Positions 1 through 5,317 of a stretch of 5,317 nt of DNA are shown piece by piece. The notes beneath the pieces are model-generated. The model was given only the letters and a program-made list of their open reading frames with translations. It ran no database searches and had not been told where the DNA came from. The translations under genes and the position numbers were made by a program. This DNA comes from Caldifarciminota bacterium. Its GTDB lineage: Bacteria > Hydrothermota > E44-bin80. The DNA is taken from positions 1 to 5,317 of the forward strand of contig JAGMEZ010000566.1 in assembly GCA_023127905.1 (NCBI GenBank). Direction: 5' to 3'. Every line of letters begins with the position of its first letter. Position 1 is the stretch's first letter.

Positions 1-2357
1 GGACAGTTATCTGTAACACTGAACACATAAGAAGGTGTTCCGCTTGCAGAATCATCTGGATTTATATCACCAAACCAGGTAGAATCAGAAGAGATACTGA
101 TATATGGGTCTGTTTCACTCAAATAGGCATAGATGCCATAACCTGTCTCAACACCATAATTTTTTGCCCATGCAGTCAGGTTTATGGTTTCTCCAGGATT
201 TATTTGTCCATTATTGTTGCCACCAGAGTCATCAATGATGCCCTTTAAGAATGAAATATAAAGACCGGTCGCTAAGGTAATTATTGAATCTTCAAAAGGA
301 TAGTGATTTTGGGCAGTTACAGTTATGTCCATGAATCCAGGTGTTGTTGGTGTAACGTTTAATGAAACAAAGCCTGATGCATTTGTATAACCACTTGCAT
401 ATGTTTCTGTTCCTTTCTGTAAACAAACAAGCGCATTATTAATTGGGTTTCCACTGCTTGTTACAGTAACACTAACGTTCTGATTACCAATAGGAATAGA
501 CGCCGGGAAATTAACAGTAAGAGTCATTGGTTCATCTGTCCAGATGGGCATCTCCGGACAACCAAGCAGGTTGAATTCGTATATACACCATCGTGTATAC
601 TCATATTGATTACCTGAATCCGCATAGAATACCCAGGCATCCTTTGCTAAAGCGTGAGTTTCGCCGAGATGATAGATATCTAATTGGAATAAATTTGCAT
701 AGAATGTCGTATCTAAACGCTCTGATGGACCGGGGACATAATTACCACCAACAAGTGCACCCCAGCCGTATCGTGCATTCATCATAACAGCACAAAGACC
801 ACCACCTACACGATTCACCAGATGCTCGGCAAAACAGTCGCCACCCGGGACGAGGTCCCAGCCACCACACGAACATCCAATGGAATTCGCAATCCCCACT
901 TTGTCTCCATTTACAAGACCATCTGCGTCACTCGAACTCAGATAAGCTCCTGAATAATATAAATAGATACCGTTTTGATCACCGTGACCTTCCCAGTGAC
1001 CGAGATTATAACCAACGTTCATCGTATCGATCATTCCCTGTTGAGTGAGTGTTCCATTTCTTTCATACATCTTGGCAATACGCCAATCAGCAGGTGCCAT
1101 ACGGGCAATGGAATCCTGAATCGGACGTTCTTCATAACTTGGCCAGAGTATGGCTGTGGGCAGCATCAATCTTTTGATGTAGTCAGTTGGCGGATTCTTT
1201 TCATAAGTCAGAACCTTGTAAATAAAGTTTTGAACCATTGATACATTGTATACTGATGCCCGTCCTACGTAGACATCACTGTACATATCCACGTTATCAG
1301 AAAGTTCACCATAGGTATGATTACCATTGGCATCCCAATTACCATCAAGATCAGAGTAATATATATCGCTTGGGAGTTGATCGTTTTCACCACCTCCAGC
1401 ATAAGTATACCATGCTATTCTTGCAGGAACGATATTCTGTCCACTTGTTTTCTGGTCACCAGAACCGCCCAACAAAACATATATAGTTCCCCAGTTTGTA
1501 TAGGCGTCGATGATAAAGTTCCTTATCTGCTCCTGAAGATCATAACCGGTGTAATTGCTATTTATCCAGGAAACCGTGACTATTGTTGCTGGAATACCTT
1601 TTTTAGTCTTCCAGTCAATTAATTGTTGGAATACTGTGTCAATCGGATCTTCACTGATTACAACATATTCATAGTATCCTGGCGGAACACGAGCTTGAGA
1701 CCATCGACCACCGATCTGAGGCGCAAAAGCAGAAACATCCTCAGGGTTTGTTACTATTTTTCTCACTGTTTCACCAAAAACATCTTTTTGCCGTTGGGTT
1801 GGAATCGTCGATTGAATATTATCGTATACAAATTCAACCCTGTAAGTTATATGTGTGGAGAGTTGTAATTTTCCATTTGCCGGGATATAGCGAAGTGGAT
1901 ACATTTCAATATGAGCAATTCGATATCCACTCTTTGTACCTGAACCATTGATTTTTATCTCTATGTCAGGATAGAGATTATCCGAAGCATAAATGTTAGG
2001 ATCAGGATAAATTTCATCAGGAATGAACGTTTTTCCTGGCATTGGTAAGGGAATATCTGGGTGGGCTGGAATGATGGCGTACGTGCCAGGAAGATCAATT
2101 ATGTCCTGGGAAATAATCTCTACCTTTATTGGTGTTGTTCCTGCCGGGATAGCTAAAGGAAGTACAATGCGAGGAAGTCTTGGTTTCCCTGGTTTTACAA
2201 GTGATGGGTAGCCTTTAAGTTCTACAACATCATAGTCATTCACCCTGGAGAAAATTAGGTCTTTCTCCTGAAATGTTACTGTTTTTGTTATGGTTCCAGC
2301 AGTAAGGGGTAGTGCAAACAGAAGCAGTAAACATAAGGAGATATGAAGCTTTTTCAT
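1..2357 (-). CDS. Secreted gingipain-like cysteine peptidase (family C25), C-terminus cut by window edge
   Basis: I see 785 residues of uninterrupted frame running off the left edge. The ATG at 2357 follows AGGAGG (2362-2367) by 4 nt. Residues 1-20 form a signal peptide (MKK, hydrophobic LCLLLLFALPL, then TAG), so export across the inner membrane is expected. Residues ~21-220 match a C25 propeptide (KPGKPRLPRIVLPLAIPAG). The catalytic domain begins near YYEYVVIS (~228) and shows YVLLGGSGD, SDIYYSDLDGNWDANG (330-345) and DVYVGR (ending at R366). The dyad is read as His458 in HWEGHGDQNG and Cys495 in NSIGCSCGGWD, 37 residues apart; RgpB gingipain has a similar spacing. An Ig-like domain spans ~607-695. 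A DDSGGNNNGQINPGETI stretch (709-725) opens another beta-rich domain of a type seen in large surface proteins of FCB and candidate phyla. A C-terminal sorting signal (for example type IX secretion) would lie outside the window. The family cleaves proteins after Arg or Lys in gingipains; specificity here is unknown. Confidence 0.93.
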   Translation of the reverse strand, partial: MKKLHISLCLLLLFALPLTAGTITKTVTFQEKDLIFSRVNDYDVVELKGYPSLVKPGKPRLPRIVLPLAIPAGTTPIKVEIISQDIIDLPGTYAIIPAHPDIPLPMPGKTFIPDEIYPDPNIYASDNLYPDIEIKINGSGTKSGYRIAHIEMYPLRYIPANGKLQLSTHITYRVEFVYDNIQSTIPTQRQKDVFGETVRKIVTNPEDVSAFAPQIGGRWSQARVPPGYYEYVVISEDPIDTVFQQLIDWKTKKGIPATIVTVSWINSNYTGYDLQEQIRNFIIDAYTNWGTIYVLLGGSGDQKTSGQNIVPARIAWYTYAGGGENDQLPSDIYYSDLDGNWDANGNHTYGELSDNVDMYSDVYVGRASVYNVSMVQNFIYKVLTYEKNPPTDYIKRLMLPTAILWPSYEERPIQDSIARMAPADWRIAKMYERNGTLTQQGMIDTMNVGYNLGHWEGHGDQNGIYLYYSGAYLSSSDADGLVNGDKVGIANSIGCSCGGWDLVPGGDCFAEHLVNRVGGGLCAVMMNARYGWGALVGGNYVPGPSERLDTTFYANLFQLDIYHLGETHALAKDAWVFYADSGNQYEYTRWCIYEFNLLGCPEMPIWTDEPMTLTVNFPASIPIGNQNVSVTVTSSGNPINNALVCLQKGTETYASGYTNASGFVSLNVTPTTPGFMDITVTAQNHYPFEDSIITLATGLYISFLKGIIDDSGGNNNGQINPGETINLTAWAKNYGVETGYGIYAYLSETDPYISISSDSTWFGDINPDDSASGTPSYVFSVTDNC

Positions 2358-2428
2358 CTTGCCTCCTCTGTAAGAATCTTTGGATTTTTCTTCTTCTTAT
2401 GAATACACTCTTTTAACATAGAGTTAGT

Positions 2429-2457
2429 ATATTAAAATAAAATAAATTGGTTGTCAA
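2429..2457 (-). promoter_or_regulatory. Sigma-70 promoter of the C25 peptidase gene
   Basis: On the minus strand there is a perfect -35 TTGACA (2452-2457), a 17-bp spacer and a -10 TAATAT (2429-2434). The predicted start near 2422 gives a leader of about 65 nt before the ATG at 2357. The -35 box lies only 15 bp from the outermost IS repeat (2473-2493), so the IS sits directly upstream of this promoter. No operator was recognised. Confidence 0.75.
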
Positions 2458-2472
2458 GAATAAAAATGGAGT

Positions 2473-2493
2473 CTTTCCCACATTTGTTGCAAA
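2473..2493 (+). repeat. Outer copy of the IS terminal repeat (extra left end)
   Basis: This 21-bp repeat reads CTTTCCC, AC, then ATTTGTTGCAAA. It differs by one base from the inner left repeat at 2533-2553 and by two bases from the reverse complement of the right end (3847-3867). It has the same orientation as the inner copy and starts exactly 60 bp before it. The bases after the two left copies are not similar, so this is not a longer tandem duplication. It may be the true outer end of the element, an accessory transposase-binding site, or a remnant end of an older copy. Confidence 0.85.
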
Positions 2494-2532
2494 AATATAA
2501 TATATCTCCGTATGAAATAAGTTCTTACAACA

Positions 2533-2553
2533 CTTTCCCATATTTGTTGCAAA
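2533..2553 (+). repeat. Left terminal inverted repeat of the ISL3-family element
   Basis: The repeat reads CTTTCCC, AT, then ATTTGTTGCAAA, and pairs with the right end at 3847-3867 with mismatches only at positions 8 and 9. It lies 60 bp before the transposase hairpin region ends and 60 bp after the start of the outer copy at 2473. Confidence 0.85.
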
Positions 2554-2577
2554 TTTAGTTGTTCATTAACTAATAAT
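2544..2577 (+). promoter_or_regulatory. Possible weak transposase promoter overlapping the left repeat
   Basis: TTGTTG (2544-2549) inside the terminal repeat could act as a -35 box, with TAACTA (2567-2572, 17-bp spacer) or AATAAT (2572-2577) as the -10 box. Neither pairing is close to consensus. A TATAAT at 2496-2501 further upstream lacks a recognisable -35 box. A promoter overlapping the left end, where transposase would bind and repress it, is common in IS elements, but the sequence support here is weak. Confidence 0.25.
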
Positions 2578-2578
2578 T

Positions 2579-2612
2579 GGGTAGTATTCCTTCTGGAAAG
2601 GAGGGACTACCC
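2579..2612 (+). promoter_or_regulatory. Stem-loop enclosing the transposase ribosome binding site
   Basis: GGGTAGT (2579-2585) and ACTACCC (2606-2612) form a perfect 7-bp stem ending one base before the transposase ATG at 2614. Within it TCCTT (2588-2592) pairs with AAGGA (2598-2602), leaving a 5-nt loop, and this inner helix occupies most of the Shine-Dalgarno AAGGAGG (2598-2604). A message starting upstream would fold so that the RBS is hidden. Similar structures in IS10 and IS50 protect against expression from external transcription. Whether it works so here is inferred. Confidence 0.65.
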
Positions 2613-2613
2613 G

Positions 2614-3462
2614 ATGAATAGAACCGAAATTAAAGTTGTTGAACCAAAGATCCCAAGATTCTGTATTTGTCCAGATTGCGGAAAAAAGCAACCATTTAAG
2701 AAAGCTAAGGAACATTGGAAGACAGTTAAAACAGCACATTCAGTGCATCCTGTGGTTCTTCGAGTAAGGATGATTTACAGTAAATGTCTCAATCCTAACT
2801 GTCCAAGAACAGCTTTCCTTCTGCCTATTCCGGGAATAGAGCGTTACCAGAGGGCAACAAGAAAACTTATCAGGGAAGGAGTATCACATATTGTTGAAGA
2901 TAATGTCACGTTAGAACGCATTGCAAGGAGATTCTCTCGTACATTTAATACCACTGGATCCAAATCAACATTGGACCGATGGAAACATCGTATTGCAGCA
3001 CAGTATAGCTTTTCTGAAATCATAAAACGATTAAAATTCTCTGGTGCTCTTTGTCTGGATGAATACATGCCAAGAAGAGGTGGACGCTATGAGCAGATTG
3101 CTGGTGATACCAAAAAGATAAATATTCTTTACCTTGAGCCCGTAAGAGGATTTTATGGTCGAGGAGTTACTGAATCATTTTGTCGTAAGCTGGATAAGTG
3201 GGGAATTAAACCTTATTGTGTAATTTTTGATCTGTTCGCTTGTTTTCCCAAAGTAGTCGCAAAGGTGTGGCCTGATGCACATCAGCAGTATGATTACTAT
3301 CATGTGATACAGTGGATCTGGCATTACCTCAGGAATGCTATTGTTCAATTTCGCAAATCCTTAAAGGGAAAGGAGTGGGAGCTTCATAGGGCAGAATTGT
3401 GGGAGATGAAATGGAATATCCTCAAACGAATGATCGTTGGGGAGAAAAAGAACATCTTTTAA
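2614..3462 (+). CDS. ISL3-family transposase, N-terminal part (frameshifted gene)
   Basis: The product is a DDE transposase that would cut and join the element's ends. Start ATG at 2614 follows AAGGAGG (2598-2604). A zinc-ribbon-like motif has Cys19/Cys22 and Cys58/Cys63 (CPDC ... CLNPNC), as in the N-terminal ISL3 zinc finger. A helix-turn-helix-like stretch follows (~95-125, TLERIARRFSRTFNTTGSKSTLDRWK). Asp149 (CLDEY) and Asp206 (VIFDLFACFPKVV) are the first two candidate catalytic acids, with the family's D-x2-H segment at DYYHVIQ (227-233). After WNILK (residue 271) the frame loses its family character and stops at residue 282, whereas ISL3 transposases usually have about 400-440. The rest continues in the -1 frame (3399-3839). 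Joining after K271 gives ~408 residues. A lost base, a sequencing error or programmed frameshifting are all possible. Confidence 0.87.
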   Translation: MNRTEIKVVEPKIPRFCICPDCGKKQPFKKAKEHWKTVKTAHSVHPVVLRVRMIYSKCLNPNCPRTAFLLPIPGIERYQRATRKLIREGVSHIVEDNVTLERIARRFSRTFNTTGSKSTLDRWKHRIAAQYSFSEIIKRLKFSGALCLDEYMPRRGGRYEQIAGDTKKINILYLEPVRGFYGRGVTESFCRKLDKWGIKPYCVIFDLFACFPKVVAKVWPDAHQQYDYYHVIQWIWHYLRNAIVQFRKSLKGKEWELHRAELWEMKWNILKRMIVGEKKNIF

Positions 3463-3839
3463 TTCCAGAGATGATGGAGATATATGCTGGAACCATTATA
3501 GAGAAAATTCTCATTTTCAAGCATCAATTGTGGGATATCTTCGATGTTTCACAAGATAGCCAAGAAGCATATGATAAGCGAGATTCATTGGCAAGAGAAA
3601 CATGGTGGCAGAACTCCTGGCATTTAACCAAGTGTATGGAATTTCTTTCAAGTCCTAAATTTGAGAAAATGGTTACGTATTTGGAGCATCCTGATGTGCC
3701 TCGCTATGAGCAGTCTGAAACATTGATTAATATATGGAGACAGATGGAAGCGGTTCGTAGAGGATTTAAGAGTCCTAAAGGAAGATTAAATCATCTTAAA
3801 CTTTTTCAGATTACACACTATTTAAAACAGCAAATTTAA
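3399..3839 (+). CDS. ISL3-family transposase, C-terminal part in the -1 frame
   Basis: The open frame spans 146 codons from a GTG at 3399 and overlaps the upstream part by 64 bp. It holds the rest of the transposase: NDRWGEKEHLLIPEMMEIYAG, a helical region, then QSETLINIWRQMEAVRRGF, in which Glu107 is the likely third catalytic acid by position. The stretch MGDEMEYPQT before NDRW is probably an out-of-frame shadow of the upstream coding sequence, so true homology should begin at residue ~11. Independent initiation is possible: GGGAG (3401-3405) lies 5 nt before an in-frame ATG at 3411. But a fragment with only the third acid could not act alone. It ends at TAA just before the right IS repeat. 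Confidence 0.78.
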   Translation: MGDEMEYPQTNDRWGEKEHLLIPEMMEIYAGTIIEKILIFKHQLWDIFDVSQDSQEAYDKRDSLARETWWQNSWHLTKCMEFLSSPKFEKMVTYLEHPDVPRYEQSETLINIWRQMEAVRRGFKSPKGRLNHLKLFQITHYLKQQI

Positions 3840-3846
3840 ACAGTCG

Positions 3847-3867
3847 TTTGCAACAAATTCGGGAAAG
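3847..3867 (-). repeat. Right terminal inverted repeat of the ISL3-family element
   Basis: Read on the minus strand it is CTTTCCC, GA, then ATTTGTTGCAAA, matching both left copies at 19 of 21 positions. It begins 7 bp after the transposase stop codon (ends at 3839), so the gene fills the element almost to its right border. Confidence 0.87.
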
Positions 3868-3972
3868 AATCAAATTTCACAGATTTCGGTTTTTTTTATA
3901 ATATTTTAAATAGATTTTTTATTTTGAAAATTCTGTTTATAAGTTTATAGTAAGTGATTTTCTTTTTCAAAC

Positions 3973-4082
3973 TTATTAGATATATGTATCTGAGATGGAA
4001 AATTTAATCGATATGGTTTGGTTGAGAATTTTAGTTTTTTATCTTAATTTTATTAAGATTATATTTATTAGATACTTATCTG
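3973..4082 (+). repeat. Two imperfect copies of a small palindromic motif
   Basis: TTATTAGATA followed by TATG and TATCTG (3973-3992) is repeated as TTATTAGATA followed by CT and TATCTG-like TATCTG (4065-4082). Each copy has AGATA facing TATCT, giving a short hairpin or dyad with a 4- or 2-base centre. They could be binding sites upstream of the tRNA-tuf promoter, but chance is a real alternative in such AT-rich DNA. Confidence 0.35.
4041..4059. repeat. Perfect 8-bp inverted repeat
   Basis: ATCTTAAT (4041-4048) and ATTAAGAT (4052-4059) flank a TTT loop. The stem is AT-only apart from one G-C pair, and no clean T-run follows on either strand, so a strong intrinsic terminator is unlikely. Confidence 0.45.
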
Positions 4083-4136
4083 TATATAATGTTTTTTTTA
4101 TTTTTTAGTTTTTTTTTAAAAAAGTGCGAAAAAACC

Positions 4137-4165
4137 TTGACAAATTTTATTTTTTTTGTTAAAAT
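4137..4165 (+). promoter_or_regulatory. Sigma-70 promoter of the tRNA-Thr/tuf unit
   Basis: A perfect -35 TTGACA (4137-4142), a 17-bp spacer and -10 TAAAAT (4160-4165) lie just before the tRNA. Transcription would start near 4172, about 10 nt before the mature tRNA 5' end. A/T tracts immediately upstream could strengthen it. No second promoter is evident between the tRNA and tuf, so this one probably drives both. Confidence 0.82.
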
Positions 4166-4181
4166 AGAAAATTTGAGTGCT

Positions 4182-4254
4182 GTCCACGTAGCTCAGTAGG
4201 TAGAGCACATCCTTGGTAAGGATGAGGTCACCGGTTCAATCCCGGTCGTGGGCT
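4182..4254 (+). tRNA. tRNA-Thr (anticodon GGT)
   Basis: The 73 bases fold as a full cloverleaf: acceptor GTCCACG/CGTGGGC (7 pairs with one G-U), D-stem GCTC/GAGC, anticodon stem CATCC/GGATG with loop TTGGTAA, five-base variable loop AGGTC, T-stem ACCGG/CCGGT with loop TTCAATC, and discriminator T. The anticodon GGT (4215-4217) reads ACC and ACT. CCA is not encoded and would be added after transcription. It stands 37 bp before tuf, as tRNA-Thr(GGT) does before tufB in Escherichia coli and others, and the shared transcript would be cut by RNase P and 3' nucleases. Confidence 0.96.
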
Positions 4255-4291
4255 ATCTAGAAAAAAATACACAGGGTTTAGGAGGTAACTA

Positions 4292-5317
4292 ATGGCGAAG
4301 AAGAAGTTTGAGAGGACGAAGCCTCATGTAAATGTGGGAACGATAGGTCATGTTGATCATGGAAAGAGTACGTTAACGAGTGCGATGACGAAGGTATTGG
4401 AGAAGGATGGGTTGGCGGAGTATGTACCTTTTGATGATATAGACAAGGCACCTGAGGAGAAGGCGCGGGGAATAACGATACAGTTAGCGCACATAGAGTA
4501 TGAGACGAAGGAACGTCATTATGCACATGTTGATTGTCCTGGACATGCAGATTACATCAAGAACATGATAACGGGTGCAGCACAGATGGACGGGGCGATA
4601 CTGGTAGTGAGTGCACCTGATGGACCGATGCCGCAGACTCGTGAGCATATATTATTGGCGCGTCAGGTTAATGTACCATGCATGGTAGTATTTTTGAACA
4701 AGTGTGATATGGTTGATGATCCTGAGTTACTGGATTTGGTAGAATTGGAGTTGCGGGAGTTATTGACGCAGTATGAGTTTCCTGGGGATGACATACCGAT
4801 AGTACGTGGTAGTGCATTAAAGGCATTGGAATGCGATGATGAGTGTGATGCTTGGAAGCCGATACATGAGTTACTGGATGTAATAGACAGTTACATACCG
4901 ACGCCTGTACGGGATGTAGACAAGTCATTTTTGATGAGTGTGGAGGATGTATTCAGCATAACGGGACGTGGTACAGTAGGTACAGGGAGGGTTGAGCGTG
5001 GTAAGATAAAGGGTGGTGATGCGGTTGAGGTAGTGGGATTGGGGATGCATCATAAGACGGTGGCGACGAGTTTGGAGATGTTTCGTAAGATATTGGATTA
5101 TGCGGAGGCGGGTGATAATGTTGGGGTATTATTGCGTGGTGTAGAGAAGGACGATTTAAAGCGTGGGATGGTGGTAGCAGCGCCTGGGACGATAACACCG
5201 CACACGAAATTTAGTGGTAAGGTATATATATTGAAGAAGGAGGAGGGTGGTCGTCACACTCCATTTTTCAAGGGTTATCGTCCTCAATTTTATTTCAGGA
5301 CGACGGATGTGACGGGT
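4292..5317 (+). CDS. tuf: Elongation factor Tu, C-terminus cut by window edge
   Basis: EF-Tu is the cytoplasmic GTPase that brings aminoacyl-tRNA to the ribosome. ATG at 4292 follows AGGAGG (4280-4285) by 6 nt. The 342 visible residues hold every G-domain motif: G1 GHVDHGKS (19-26), G2 RGITI with Thr62, G3 DCPGH (81-85) with His85 as the GTP-hydrolysis histidine, G4 NKCD (136-139) and G5 SALK (174-177). Domain 2 follows (~210-300; [32 protein letters not shown]), then part of domain 3 ([24 protein letters not shown]). A normal length of ~395-400 leaves about 50-60 residues outside. G1 has Ser26 where bacterial EF-Tu usually has Thr, a conservative change at the Mg-coordinating residue. Codon use is extreme: Ile ATA 18 of 19, Lys AAG 25 of 26, Thr ACG 18 of 23. 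The gene is probably cotranscribed with the upstream tRNA-Thr. Confidence 0.98.
   Translation, partial: MAKKKFERTKPHVNVGTIGHVDHGKSTLTSAMTKVLEKDGLAEYVPFDDIDKAPEEKARGITIQLAHIEYETKERHYAHVDCPGHADYIKNMITGAAQMDGAILVVSAPDGPMPQTREHILLARQVNVPCMVVFLNKCDMVDDPELLDLVELELRELLTQYEFPGDDIPIVRGSALKALECDDECDAWKPIHELLDVIDSYIPTPVRDVDKSFLMSVEDVFSITGRGTVGTGRVERGKIKGGDAVEVVGLGMHHKTVATSLEMFRKILDYAEAGDNVGVLLRGVEKDDLKRGMVVAAPGTITPHTKFSGKVYILKKEEGGRHTPFFKGYRPQFYFRTTDVTG

Larger units (their letters stand above)
2533..3867 (+). mobile_element. ISL3-family insertion sequence (1335 bp, or 1395 bp counting the outer repeat)
   Basis: The element is defined by inverted 21-bp ends (2533-2553 and 3847-3867, 19 of 21 matching) enclosing a zinc-finger DDE transposase in two frames. 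Size, single-gene content and ~20-bp ends agree with the ISL3 family, which normally makes 8-bp target duplications. I find none: the 8 bp outside the inner left end (2525-2532, TTACAACA) do not match those after the right end (3868-3875, AATCAAAT). Using the outer repeat at 2473 the flank is AATGGAGT, matching 5 of 8. The broken transposase and missing clear duplication suggest an old, probably immobile copy, unless supplied in trans. Element and transposase names beyond the family level are not recognised. Confidence 0.85.
3868..4136. other. AT-rich gene-free spacer between IS and tRNA promoter
   Basis: No reading frame with a ribosome binding site or recognisable protein is present. The stretch has long T-runs at 3890-3897, 4092-4106 (broken by one A) and 4109-4117, the last followed by six A. 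The A/T tracts at about 4112-4134, directly before the -35 box at 4137, could act as an UP element for the tRNA-tuf promoter. No GC-rich hairpin precedes any T-run, so I do not call a terminator. Confidence 0.6.

Noticed and set aside
593..2211. Seven plus-strand open frames (64-101 codons) across the peptidase region
   Set aside because: They lie antisense to a single continuous minus-strand C25 peptidase frame, lack convincing ribosome binding sites and show no family motifs.
2473..2553. CRISPR-like array from two repeats with a spacer
   Set aside because: There are only two units, and the repeat is identical in type to the inverted right end of the IS, so it is a transposon end.
2844..3068. 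Minus-strand open frame of 74 codons within the transposase
   Set aside because: It is antisense to the zinc-finger and first catalytic region of the transposase and has no recognisable features.
3871..3897. Intrinsic terminator after the transposase (T-run at 3890-3897)
   Set aside because: Only a 4-bp AAAT/ATTT pairing precedes the T-run; there is no GC-rich stem.
4278..5198. Three minus-strand open frames (81-86 codons) opposite tuf
   Set aside because: They are rich in His, Pro and Ser because of tuf's skewed codon choice, which leaves few antisense stops; tuf itself is certain.

Overview
The window looks like chromosomal DNA from an AT-rich, probably Gram-negative bacterium. The mix of a secreted gingipain-type (C25) protease carrying a 'DDSGGNNNGxxxPGE' extension and a bacterial EF-Tu fits the FCB group or the WOR-3/Stahlbacteria/Cloacimonadota-like candidate phyla. 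This placement is an inference from family habit; no 16S or other decisive marker is present.

Layout. (1) Bases 1-2357, minus strand: a large secreted C25-family cysteine peptidase with signal peptide, propeptide, catalytic domain with His458 and Cys495, an Ig-like domain and the start of another beta-rich domain. It runs off the left edge, so its C-terminus is missing. A near-consensus sigma-70 promoter lies at 2429-2457. (2) Bases 2473-3867: an ISL3-family insertion sequence. The transposase is split by a -1 frame change into 2614-3462 and 3399-3839. The element is bounded by 21-bp inverted repeats, and the left end has a second copy of the repeat exactly 60 bp further out. The transposase ribosome binding site sits inside a stem-loop (2579-2612), a layout known in other IS elements to limit expression from outside transcripts. 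(3) Bases 3868-4136: a very AT-rich spacer with no gene. (4) Bases 4137-5317: a near-consensus promoter, tRNA-Thr(GGT) and tuf (EF-Tu, missing its last ~50-60 residues), apparently one transcription unit, as in the thrT-tufB arrangement of many bacteria.

The protease and tRNA-tuf units are unrelated in function and face away from each other, with the IS between them. No new multi-gene system is visible. The most unusual signals are the codon choice of tuf (18 of 19 Ile codons are ATA, 25 of 26 Lys AAG, 18 of 23 Thr ACG), the doubled left end of the IS, the RBS-sequestering hairpin and the frame break in the transposase.
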